From the NCBI RefSeq assembly GCF_900169565.1, contig NZ_LT828648.1, positions 186,001-250,000 on the forward strand: DNA of 64,000 nt, given 5' to 3'. A program made the position numbers and the translations under genes. The stretch comes from Nitrospira japonica. Lineage in GTDB: Bacteria; Nitrospirota; Nitrospiria; Nitrospirales; Nitrospiraceae. Each line of letters opens with the position of its first letter. Positions within the stretch are counted from its first letter, which is position 1. The notes under the pieces are model-generated. The model was not told where the DNA came from. It ran no database searches and saw only the letters and a list, made by a program, of their open reading frames with translations. This document shows, piece after piece, positions 8,659 through 15,528 of this stretch.

Positions 8659-9390
8659 ATGCGCGACCGCCCTCTCGTTCGTCGGACGCTGATGATGCTC
8701 CTCACCGTCGGCCTCGTGACGCTGTCCGGCTGCAAGCCGGACGATTCGCCGCTTCGGGCGGACAACGATCAACTCAAGAAGCAACTGGCCAGGCAGGAAT
8801 CTCTCGTGTCGTCATTGCAGGACGGCAACAAGGTGATGCAGCAGCAGATCGATCTGCTCAATCAGGAGCTTCGTGACGCCAAGAAAGCCGCCGACAGTGC
8901 GAAATCCGAAGCCAGGGCGGCGGCCGACCAACTGGACACGCAATTGATCCAGGCCAGAAAACTGACGGCGGACATCAAACGGACGGCCGTCGAGCAGGCC
9001 GCGCAGAGCATCCATGTAGACACGAAGGGCTCGCAAATGGATGACACGCCGCATCCCTTGAGCACCGTCGCGAAAACCGTGGAGGACGCCTTGGGCCGAA
9101 ACGGCTATCAGGTCAAGGTCAGCGTCAGAACGGAACAGAAGGCCGTCTACGTGACGGAACGCAAAGTCTCCAATCCCGTGTCGCTGGAAGTGGCCGGCTT
9201 CCGCAACCAATACGTCGTATCGCTTCAGGCTCAGCCGACCAACCTGACCCGCCTGACCGTCAAGGCCGATTTCGAGAAACTGGCCCAAGGCGGGCGAATC
9301 CTGAGCGTCAGCGCCGACGAAACCGCCGAGATCGAACGGCGGCTCATCGGCGAGATCAGCAAGGCCCTGGCCGCGCCAAGCAAAACGTAA
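8659..9390 (+). CDS. Coiled-coil lipoprotein of unknown function
   Basis: A 243-residue protein with a lipoprotein signal (VGLVTLSGC, lipidated Cys at residue 25). A long helical, coiled-coil-like segment rich in Gln, Leu, Asp and Lys (about residues 33-110) follows. The C-terminal half is globular with alternating strands (YQVKVSVRTEQKAVYVTERK). No named domain is recognised. A GGAAGGAG lies nine bases before the ATG. First gene of a three-gene run: its stop overlaps the next start by one base (TAATG), so it probably works with the sulfatase-modifying-factor-like protein. Probably anchored in the outer membrane or inner-membrane outer leaflet. Confidence 0.7.
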   Translation: MRDRPLVRRTLMMLLTVGLVTLSGCKPDDSPLRADNDQLKKQLARQESLVSSLQDGNKVMQQQIDLLNQELRDAKKAADSAKSEARAAADQLDTQLIQARKLTADIKRTAVEQAAQSIHVDTKGSQMDDTPHPLSTVAKTVEDALGRNGYQVKVSVRTEQKAVYVTERKVSNPVSLEVAGFRNQYVVSLQAQPTNLTRLTVKADFEKLAQGGRILSVSADETAEIERRLIGEISKALAAPSKT

Positions 9391-10295
9391 TGCCTTCTTT
9401 CCGGCTCGTCTGCTTCACAGTCGCCCTGGCGCTGTGCACGCTTCCCGTCTCGGCCGCGAAACACGGCCCCTCTGCGGAACTCTCCCGGCATCTCGCCGCG
9501 ATTGCGGCGCTGGCCGTTCCGTCGCCGACGGTCGTGATTCCGGCAGGTCAGTTTCTGCTCGGCAGCAAGCGGATCGACGACGACCCCTACGGGCTCTGGA
9601 CTCAATTCGACGATACGGAGCTTCCCCAGCAGCGCGTATGGCTCGATGCCTACGCCATGGATCGGGACGAGGTGAGCCTGGGCGAATATCTCCTTTTTTT
9701 GCAGCATCGCAAACAAAGTCCCTCCGAAGAGTTGCAGAAATTGATCTGGCACGTCATCACCGTCCATTCCATTTCGGACCATACGTTGAGCCGCTGGCCT
9801 GCGCTCTACGTCACGTGGTACGAAGCCAGTGATTGGTGCGCCTCCAAGGGAAAGCGGCTGCCGACGGAAGCGGAATGGGAAAAAAGCGCGCGCGGCGAAG
9901 ACGGCAACCTGTTCCCCTGGGGATCACAGCCGCCCGACGGCCGGCTTGCGATGTTCGATCAGCATCACGTTCACGAGATTCCCATTCTCGCGCCGGTCGA
10001 TTCCCTGGACAGCGGTCGCAGCCCGTACGGCATTCACCATTCAGCCGGAAACGTCGCCGAATGGGTGCAGGATTGGTTCGGCTTCGATTACTACGCCTAC
10101 ATGCCGGAGCGCAATCCTCCCGGCCCCACGAGCGGGCGCTACAAGAGCGTCCGGGGCGGCTCATGGAAGAGCAGGGCGATCATGCTCCGTACCGCGACGC
10201 GAGGAGGAGCGCCGCCGGGCAATCGCTCACCCACCGTCGGATTTCGCTGCGCGGCCGCGGTTGAGCCACCCGGACACTCGCCCAACGAAAAGTAA
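9390..10295 (+). CDS. Exported FGE/SUMF1-fold protein, apparently non-catalytic
   Basis: A 301-residue protein with a signal peptide (FTVALALCTLPVSAA) and a complete formylglycine-generating-enzyme (FGE-sulfatase) fold. Signatures are VVIPAGQFLLGS near the start, PALYVTWYEASDWC, KRLPTEAEWEKSARG, FPWG, AGNVAEWVQDW, VRGGSW and VGFRCA at the end. True FGE carries two copper-binding Cys in the segment after RGGS; here that segment (WKSRAIMLRTATRGG) has none, so oxidase activity is not expected. Such proteins often act as periplasmic binding or structural modules, for example in gliding or nitrogen-oxide systems. Coupled to the upstream lipoprotein gene by a one-base overlap. Confidence 0.85.
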   Translation: MPSFRLVCFTVALALCTLPVSAAKHGPSAELSRHLAAIAALAVPSPTVVIPAGQFLLGSKRIDDDPYGLWTQFDDTELPQQRVWLDAYAMDRDEVSLGEYLLFLQHRKQSPSEELQKLIWHVITVHSISDHTLSRWPALYVTWYEASDWCASKGKRLPTEAEWEKSARGEDGNLFPWGSQPPDGRLAMFDQHHVHEIPILAPVDSLDSGRSPYGIHHSAGNVAEWVQDWFGFDYYAYMPERNPPGPTSGRYKSVRGGSWKSRAIMLRTATRGGAPPGNRSPTVGFRCAAAVEPPGHSPNEK

Positions 10296-10375
10296 CGCTC
10301 CGCTTGGCGATTCGCGGTCGCCGTGATAGCCTGACCTCCAAGTCGGCGCGGATCCGCCGCGTCGGCTCTCTCCCT

Positions 10376-11047
10376 ATGCGACGCAAAATCTTCATCGGCG
10401 GCTTCATCGTCGCCATTACGCTGGTCGGCTGCTCTTCCATGCAACGGGAGCGGGGCGGTCCCGCGCCCGCGACGACTCAAGATTGTTGCCGCTCGGCAGA
10501 CGTGGCCCCCAGCCGATCGGCCATCGTCCGGAGCGCCGCCAAGCTCGTCGGCGCGCGCACCGTCGAAGTGAACGGCCATCGAATCCATTATGACTGCGCC
10601 GGTGTCACGCGGGCCGTGTTTCTCGAGCACGGCATCGATCTCTACGAAAGCCGGACGACCGACCGGCACGCCAATGGAGTCCGCCTCATTTATAACCACA
10701 TCCGGGAGTACGGCAGACTGCACCAGGGACCGGCGGTCAGACCCGGGGACCTCGTCTTCTTCGACAATACCTGGGACTCCAACAGCGACGGGAAAATGAA
10801 CGATCCGCTCACGCACGTGGGCATCGTCGAGCGTCAGGACCGCGACGGCACCATCGTCTTCATCAGCCGGGTCGCGGGAGCCGTGGAGCGCTATCGCATG
10901 AACCTCGGCTTGCCGCACGTCCACCGCGCCGCGGACGGGAAAATTCTCAACGATCACCTGAGGCGAAAGGATACCGGGACCGCGGACCAGACCGGATATC
11001 TGACCGGCGAACTGTTCGCCGGATTCGGCACGAGAACCGGACTGTAG
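10376..11047 (+). CDS. NlpC/P60- or CHAP-like lipoprotein (putative peptidoglycan hydrolase)
   Basis: A 223-residue lipoprotein: the signal IFIGGFIVAITLVGC places the lipidated Cys at residue 19. A papain-like hydrolase core follows, with the probable catalytic Cys in HYDCAGVTRAVF and His in PLTHVGIVE. The PGDLVFFDNTWD stretch is typical of NlpC/P60 and CHAP enzymes that cut peptide or amide bonds in peptidoglycan. The start is the ATG beside the signal peptide, 80 bases after the preceding gene. It may belong to the same transcript as the coiled-coil lipoprotein and the FGE-like protein. Confidence 0.78.
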   Translation: MRRKIFIGGFIVAITLVGCSSMQRERGGPAPATTQDCCRSADVAPSRSAIVRSAAKLVGARTVEVNGHRIHYDCAGVTRAVFLEHGIDLYESRTTDRHANGVRLIYNHIREYGRLHQGPAVRPGDLVFFDNTWDSNSDGKMNDPLTHVGIVERQDRDGTIVFISRVAGAVERYRMNLGLPHVHRAADGKILNDHLRRKDTGTADQTGYLTGELFAGFGTRTGL

Positions 11048-11245
11048 CCCGTCGCGGGACCCGCGTTCGGCAGGCCCGAATCCGGTACACGGCCGTCCAC
11101 GCATCGCCCCTGTTCCCCACCCACGTGGGATCGTCCCCGGCGTCTTGCGGACTGTGCGCTATACTTAGGCCATGCGCGCGGCGCTCATTCGCGCCTGCGT
11201 AAGACACGGACACGGTGTTCCGGTAGCTCAACCGAAGGAGAGACC

Positions 11246-11410
11246 ATGGCCAAAACTGCGACCTATTGCAGCGACTGCTATAACAAGGTTGGACGGACGG
11301 AAGATGCGCAGATCCAGGCGGCCGAGAAATCGGGTCAGATTCCGATGACAGGCCAGGGGACCTGCTGCAAATGCAGCAAAGCCACCGTCGTTGTGTTCTA
11401 CGAAAACTAA
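11246..11410 (+). CDS. 54-residue Cys-rich putative zinc-ribbon protein
   Basis: A short gene with AAGGAG five bases before its ATG. The protein has five Cys in a CxxC (TYCSDCYNK) and a CCxC (GTCCKCSK) about 31 residues apart, ending in a strand (TVVVFYEN). Two Cys knuckles on a beta scaffold suggest a zinc ribbon or a small Fe-S or redox protein. The central part is hydrophilic with no signal peptide, so it is cytoplasmic. No family name is recognised. The ribosome binding site, the compact start and the patterned Cys make it a likely real gene. Confidence 0.68.
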   Translation: MAKTATYCSDCYNKVGRTEDAQIQAAEKSGQIPMTGQGTCCKCSKATVVVFYEN

Positions 11411-11471
11411 GGGAAGGCTGTCGAGTCTTTAGCGACGCGAGAACGCAGCCGGCAGCCTGTTTCACAGCCTG

Positions 11472-11801
11472 CTACGCGTGTCCGCTGCCTTCCGCTTCCT
11501 CAAAATCGCCGAGGAGTTCCTCCAACTCGTCGAGTTCCTTCTGATCGACGCGTTGAAATTCGACGCCAAACTGGTTCGGCTCGACCCATCGGACCAAGGC
11601 CTCCGGAATCGAGACCGGTTCTTCAACCCCGGGAATCATCAACCGGATCACGATCACCTTTCCCGGATAGACCTCCAAGCCGCTTTCAATCTTCGCCCCG
11701 CCGAGCGACAGATCGACGGTCGTGCCCTCGACCTCGTGTGAGTTGCCGCACAGCAACCCATTGATCTGAGCCGGGACCCGTCGATGCCTTCTGCGTTCCA
11801 T
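11472..11801 (-). CDS. PilZ domain protein
   Basis: A 109-residue single-domain PilZ protein, a family that binds cyclic di-GMP. The N-terminal RxxxR motif is in MERRRHRRVPAQI and the second motif is DLSLGGAKIES (D/NxSxxG), so both ligand-contacting motifs are intact. The start at 11801 follows GAGGAGG eight bases upstream; the open frame reaches 11897 but lacks such a site. The acidic C-terminus (ELDELEELLGDFEEAEG) is unusual and may be a protein contact. Convergent with the small Cys-rich gene. Confidence 0.87.
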   Translation of the reverse strand: MERRRHRRVPAQINGLLCGNSHEVEGTTVDLSLGGAKIESGLEVYPGKVIVIRLMIPGVEEPVSIPEALVRWVEPNQFGVEFQRVDQKELDELEELLGDFEEAEGSGHA

Positions 11802-11946
11802 GCGACCCGCCTCCTCGCTGCCGGACGGCGACATCGGAACCGCCCCCGCCGGAAAAGACAGCGGCAGCATACGCGCTTCCAGCCGGCAAATCATCAAGGC
11901 CGGGTCGGCACGCCACCGCCACCGGGCCTGCGGAATTTTCAGGGCC

Positions 11947-11955
11947 TGCTACACT
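11947..11955 (+). promoter_or_regulatory. Extended -10 promoter directly before the first paralogue
   Basis: TGC-TACACT (TGn plus -10) ends six bases before the ATG at 11962. Initiation about seven bases after the box would fall on the start codon, so the mRNA is predicted to be leaderless. No convincing -35 or Shine-Dalgarno is seen. Confidence 0.5.
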
Positions 11956-11961
11956 TGGAAC

Positions 11962-12393
11962 ATGGCTCTTTCATCCCAATCGACCGCCCTCGTTCCGGTC
12001 GATCCCCGCAGGCGCATGCTTCTAATGGTCCGCGAACAGCTGATGAGCCTTCACGGCGCGCTGATCGTTGCCGAACAATCCTCGTACGAAGGCGTCATCG
12101 GCCCCGTCGGGTCGGTCGAAACACTTCTGGACTTGCTGCAATGCAATCCCTGGTTCACCTGGCTGCATCCCTTTTCCGATCTGCTCGTGCGGCTCGACCA
12201 CCTGCTCGACGACGACACGTTTGAAATCAGCGAGGACAACCTGGCCCACCTGCTCGGCGAACTCGAAGGGCTGCTTCGGCCGTCGATCGCGGGGGACGGC
12301 TTCGCCCGGGCCTACTTCGAAGCGTTGCAGCGAAACTCCGACGTCGTCCTCGCCCATTTTCGCCTCAAGCGCCTGCTCCCGGACGCGGCGTAA
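11962..12393 (+). CDS. Unknown helical protein, tandem paralogue 1
   Basis: A 143-residue soluble protein. It is paralogous to the gene at 12523 along its whole length: both start MALSS, share LLxLHGALIVAEQ/LLGLHKALIIAEQ, the strongly conserved core NPWFTWLHPFSDL/DPWFTWLHPLSQL, RLDHLLDDD/RVDELLDAD, LLRPSIAGDGF/LIRPSEEGDGF, and FEALQR/YEALQR. Predicted to be nearly all alpha-helical. No signal peptide or cofactor motif. The open frame extends upstream to 11800, but similarity starts at this ATG and a -10 box lies six bases before it. Function unknown. Confidence 0.75.
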   Translation: MALSSQSTALVPVDPRRRMLLMVREQLMSLHGALIVAEQSSYEGVIGPVGSVETLLDLLQCNPWFTWLHPFSDLLVRLDHLLDDDTFEISEDNLAHLLGELEGLLRPSIAGDGFARAYFEALQRNSDVVLAHFRLKRLLPDAA

Positions 12394-12507
12394 TCCCCAC
12401 CGGAGCTTTGCCGACCGCACAAACCGCCGTCTCCCTTCCCTGCTCTTCGTCCGACCAGTCGAACCCGTCGCTTTTCTCCTCGAATGCCCAGCATTTTTTC
12501 TCTGACC

Positions 12508-12516
12508 TGTTAGAAT
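12508..12516 (+). promoter_or_regulatory. Extended -10 promoter directly before the second paralogue
   Basis: TGT-TAGAAT ends six bases before the ATG at 12523, the same spacing as in front of the first paralogue. This again predicts a leaderless transcript. Confidence 0.55.
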
Positions 12517-12522
12517 AGATCC

Positions 12523-12954
12523 ATGGCCCTGTCGTCGCATCACCGTACGCTGCCTCCGACGATAATCCATCGACAAGCCCTGCTCGACCTCCGACGCGGA
12601 TTATTGGGACTTCACAAGGCGCTGATCATCGCGGAGCAATTGACCTATGAGCGAATCAACGGCCGCGTCGCTTCGACCGGGCAACTGCTGCAGCTGGTCT
12701 TGAACGACCCCTGGTTTACCTGGTTGCATCCCCTCTCCCAGTTGGTCATCCGCGTGGACGAATTACTCGACGCCGACAGTGACTTGACGTCGGCCGAAGT
12801 GGACGAACTCGTTTTGGAAGTCCGCAGGTTGATCCGGCCGTCCGAAGAAGGCGACGGATTCGAACGAAGTTACTATGAAGCGCTTCAACGGGCTCCCGAC
12901 GTCATCTTCGCGCACGTCGAAGTGAAAAAGCTCCTCACCAAGGCCGCCGCCTAG
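12523..12954 (+). CDS. Unknown helical protein, tandem paralogue 2
   Basis: A 143-residue protein, the same length as its upstream paralogue and similar throughout. The best conserved block is PWFTWLHPLSQLVIRVDELLDAD, with the YEALQRAPDVIFAHVEVKKLL tail also shared. Helix-rich, no membrane segment or recognisable catalytic motif. The conserved Trp, His and Pro in the core (WFTWLHP) could form a binding pocket. Likely a local duplication in which both copies kept their own promoter. Function unknown. Confidence 0.78.
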   Translation: MALSSHHRTLPPTIIHRQALLDLRRGLLGLHKALIIAEQLTYERINGRVASTGQLLQLVLNDPWFTWLHPLSQLVIRVDELLDADSDLTSAEVDELVLEVRRLIRPSEEGDGFERSYYEALQRAPDVIFAHVEVKKLLTKAAA

Positions 12955-12961
12955 CGTCCAT

Positions 12962-12990
12962 GTGATTTCGTCCCGTCAGTTTTAAATCAC
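12962..12990. terminator. Inverted repeat between convergent genes, possible terminator
   Basis: Perfect 7-base arms GTGATTT (12962-12968) and AAATCAC (12984-12990) around a 15-base loop at the convergent end of paralogue 2 and the PG0541-like gene. The stem is AT-rich, so termination is only a possibility. Confidence 0.4.
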
Positions 12991-13287
12991 TTGCGTGCAG
13001 GGCCACGCGAAGACGCGAAGCGCCGGCTTCTTCCACCCCGGATGCTTCGCCGCCTCCTCACACCAAGCCAGGACCGAGTTCGTCACACGCGTCACGTGAT
13101 CGTCGTCGAGCGACACCAGAATGACGGTGTTCGTTCCCGGGAAGAACGACAGCCCATCGGCGGGACCGGTCTGACCGTAACCGATCGTCTGGTTGACTTC
13201 GGTGAAAGCCCGCACGTCGCACTTGTGAAGCAGCTCATGCACCCGTTCTTTGAGCGAGGAACGAAAGACCACCATCAGCATCTGCAT
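12982..13287 (-). CDS. PG0541-type PII-like protein
   Basis: A 101-residue protein resembling the PG0541 family of transporter-associated, PII-like ferredoxin-fold proteins: a start like MVVFRSSLKERVHELLHKC, then VRAFTEVNQTIGYGQTGP, FPGTNTVILVSLDDDHV and the terminal LRVFAWPCTQVI. Family members usually sit next to RND or other efflux genes and may sense a nucleotide or metal. No transporter adjoins this copy. GGAGG lies seven bases before the ATG. The family assignment is from pattern recall. Confidence 0.68.
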   Translation of the reverse strand: MQMLMVVFRSSLKERVHELLHKCDVRAFTEVNQTIGYGQTGPADGLSFFPGTNTVILVSLDDDHVTRVTNSVLAWCEEAAKHPGWKKPALRVFAWPCTQVI

Positions 13288-13356
13288 AGCACGTCCTCCG
13301 AATGGGCCGTCGATCCCGGCAGGTGAGTTCGAGAAACGCGAGGGATCATAATGGCT

Positions 13357-14511
13357 TCAAACCGGAGAATCAACGCGATGGAGGGCCGATATTGCCGACT
13401 CCGCCGACCCTGAATGCTGCGACCACCAGTGAATCACGACCAAACATTCCAATCCGAACGGCAGATATCCCGCATAGCCGAGCAGCGGCATCTCAAATAC
13501 TTGGAATCGGTGTACGAAGGGCACGGTATACTGCCACTTTGCCAAGCTGCCCCAATTCCATAGTTCCCACCATATCCCGCAGACCAACGCCGCGAGTCCG
13601 TAGAGCCACGGCAACCGCCAATCGCCCTGCATGATCGGCGAGAGAATCGTCGATTCGCCGTAGACCGCTTGCAGTGAAACAGCCAATAGTAAGGGCGCGA
13701 TCCAGACCAACGCGAATAGACTGTCCGGCCACAGCCCGATACACAGCAGACCAGCGCAGGACACTGCCAGTCCGGACCAGGCAAGAGCGCCTGTATGTCG
13801 GACCGGAATCGCCCAGAATCGATCCAGGCCGGCGGTTAGACATGGAAACGACGCCAGCAGCCCTGCCGTGCAGGCAACGGCCGGAAGCACGGTTGAGAAA
13901 GACACGGTGCCGCGCAGTACATAGCTGAGCGGCGACAGTTCATCAATCCCGACGTAATACCAGTTCTGGACGAATCGGTTGAGGTACTCGAAGAGCCACC
14001 AGAATCCGGCGCTGAGGGGAAACAACGCAAGAAGGAAGCGGGGACGGTTCAGGAGAAGACAGCGACCGGTTCTGAACACGGTCCATGCGTTGACCGTGAC
14101 GACATAACCGAGCCAGAGCGGGGTAAACGTGTGTTCTTGGATCGACGTCATCCACGCGAACCTCGTCCAGGCCAGCAGCCACCACGTGATGGTCCATGCG
14201 ATGCCTGCCCATCCCCACCAAGGAACATGGCGATGCTGAGTTCCGAGTGCTGAATCGTGAGTTGCGCGAGTCGCGTGCCGAAAACGGGAGTGTGACGTGA
14301 GGACTTGATACAGGATCGGGCCGACCGTCAGTCCGATTGACAGCCCCACGGCGAGAAACGCCATCCAGGAAAACGGCGCATGCACCGCGAGAATAGTGCG
14401 AGGAGGAAACTCAAGATACGGCCACAGCGGTTTGCCGGCAAGCCAGACCCCCAGCAACGGCAGACCGAGCAGCAACGCCATCACGACCGGGATCACGCCG
14501 GCTCTGCCCAT
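13357..14511 (-). CDS. Polytopic membrane protein of unknown function
   Basis: A 384-residue integral membrane protein with roughly ten hydrophobic helices, rich in Trp (for example PWWGWAGIAWTITWWLLAW and LVCGIWWELWNWGSLAKW). There is no transporter signature I recognise. A short polar loop at residues 84-93 (THDSALGTQH) is encoded by a degenerate heptanucleotide repeat. AAAGG precedes the ATG at 14511, and the gene starts 11 bases after the DUF5069 stop, so the two are probably co-transcribed. The WELWNW and RFQVFEMPLLGYAGYLPFG stretches look conserved and could be used for searches. Confidence 0.75.
   Translation of the reverse strand: MGRAGVIPVVMALLLGLPLLGVWLAGKPLWPYLEFPPRTILAVHAPFSWMAFLAVGLSIGLTVGPILYQVLTSHSRFRHATRATHDSALGTQHRHVPWWGWAGIAWTITWWLLAWTRFAWMTSIQEHTFTPLWLGYVVTVNAWTVFRTGRCLLLNRPRFLLALFPLSAGFWWLFEYLNRFVQNWYYVGIDELSPLSYVLRGTVSFSTVLPAVACTAGLLASFPCLTAGLDRFWAIPVRHTGALAWSGLAVSCAGLLCIGLWPDSLFALVWIAPLLLAVSLQAVYGESTILSPIMQGDWRLPWLYGLAALVCGIWWELWNWGSLAKWQYTVPFVHRFQVFEMPLLGYAGYLPFGLECLVVIHWWSQHSGSAESAISALHRVDSPV
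14235..14262 (+). repeat. Degenerate heptanucleotide repeat inside a coding region
   Basis: Four head-to-tail 7-base units (GCTGAGT, TCCGAGT, GCTGAAT, CGTGAGT). On the coding strand this reads as ACTCAGC-like units and adds THDSALGTQH to a loop of the membrane protein. Confidence 0.6.
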
Positions 14512-14522
14512 CCGGATCGCCT

Positions 14523-14963
14523 TTACATTCGTTCCTCATCGAGTTCGATGACATCCGCCCAGGTAGACACGGGCGGAAGCGCGCTGACCGCCACACCCCG
14601 CTTCGCGGCGACCTCCTTCAACCGGTTCTGAAACCGCTGGCGGGCTGGATCATCTTTGGGCGCTGAAGTCAGTAGTCCCCGACTCCACTGAACGACTTCG
14701 TCCTGCGTCAGATCTTTTTTCCCGTGCGCGGCAACCCAGGCCAGCAACTCATCGTCTGTCCCGCCTGCCAGTGTCCGCTGTTCGAACGCCTTGGCGTCGA
14801 TACCCAGAAAGTCGATCAGGTACTTATCGAACCCGACCGTGATGTAATTGTAGTCTTGAATGAGCCCGGCGTTGCGGAGACGGATCTTGTCGATAAACCG
14901 CCCGAGATGGGCGATGCCGCCGAGAAGAGACTTCGGACTGCGGGGATACCGGCCTTGCGTCAT
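14523..14963 (-). CDS. DUF5069 domain protein
   Basis: A 146-residue cytoplasmic protein with the DUF5069 pattern: YPRSPKSLLGGIAHLGRFIDKIRL at the start, GFDKYLIDFLGI in the middle and GGTDDELLAWVAAHG after it. The family has no established function. A GGAGG lies nine bases before the ATG. It precedes the polytopic membrane protein by 11 bases in the same direction. The C-terminal third, including PPVSTWADVIELDEERM, also fits the family. Confidence 0.82.
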   Translation of the reverse strand: MTQGRYPRSPKSLLGGIAHLGRFIDKIRLRNAGLIQDYNYITVGFDKYLIDFLGIDAKAFEQRTLAGGTDDELLAWVAAHGKKDLTQDEVVQWSRGLLTSAPKDDPARQRFQNRLKEVAAKRGVAVSALPPVSTWADVIELDEERM

Positions 14964-15528
14964 CGTGAAGTGCCTCCGTTGGTGAAACCAGCGGCACGAT
15001 ACAGAACGACGACGAGGCCTGTCGAGGGCCGAATGTACCTACTCAACTGGTACACTTCGACTGTGTCATGTCCAAGACTGTGCAACAGACAGGACGACTC
15101 GCCGGCCTGCTTCCTGGACTCCCTGACTCCCGGAAGGACCAGCACAAATAGGACATTTAAGCCTGAAACCAATGAAACGAACTTTTTTTGCGTAGCAGCG
15201 TAATTCGCGCCTTTGATTCTCTGGAATTGCAAGTTTTACTAATTTCGTTATGCTGCTCTTCAGCATGGGGTCACCCTGTTCTCTGTTGTACGGCTAACGC
15301 CAGCCCGCGCGTTCCTTGCGCGTCCGGATTCAGCACATGGTTAGCCGAGCCTACTTATCCGAGCCCGGAAGAGACTGGAGAGCACATCTGACCACTCAGG
15401 CTTGTTCAAGCCAAATTCGAGGAAGGCTTCCGGAATCGAAAACTATAGGACGAAATTCCGCTCGAACACACCCGGGTTCCGGGTACGTTTAGGATGTGAG
15501 CCCGCGAGAATGCAGTTGGAGGTCGTTT
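14964..15528. other. 565-base gene-poor stretch with inverted repeats
   Basis: No convincing gene in any frame. It contains a 10-base imperfect inverted repeat (15194-15203 with 15248-15257, AGCAGCGTAA against TTATGCTGCT) and a longer dyad at 15291-15347 listed separately. Base composition is more AT-rich around 15170-15260 than in flanking genes. It separates the DUF5069 gene from the gltBD end and may be a remnant of inserted DNA. Confidence 0.5.
15291..15347. repeat. 57-bp nested dyad with attC-like ends
   Basis: Outer arms CGGCTAAC (15291-15298) and GTTAGCCG (15340-15347) are perfect complements. An inner CGCGC/GCGCG hairpin (15306-15310 with 15318-15322) lies between them. The order inverse core, inner stem, core G-TTA resembles an integron attC site, but two positions break the usual RYYYAAC/GTTRRRY consensus and no integrase or cassette is nearby. 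Confidence 0.35.

Noticed and set aside
11121-11130. CCCACGTGGG palindrome upstream of the small Cys-rich gene
   Set aside because: A lone 10-bp palindrome in GC-rich DNA is expected by chance, and no promoter elements line up with it.
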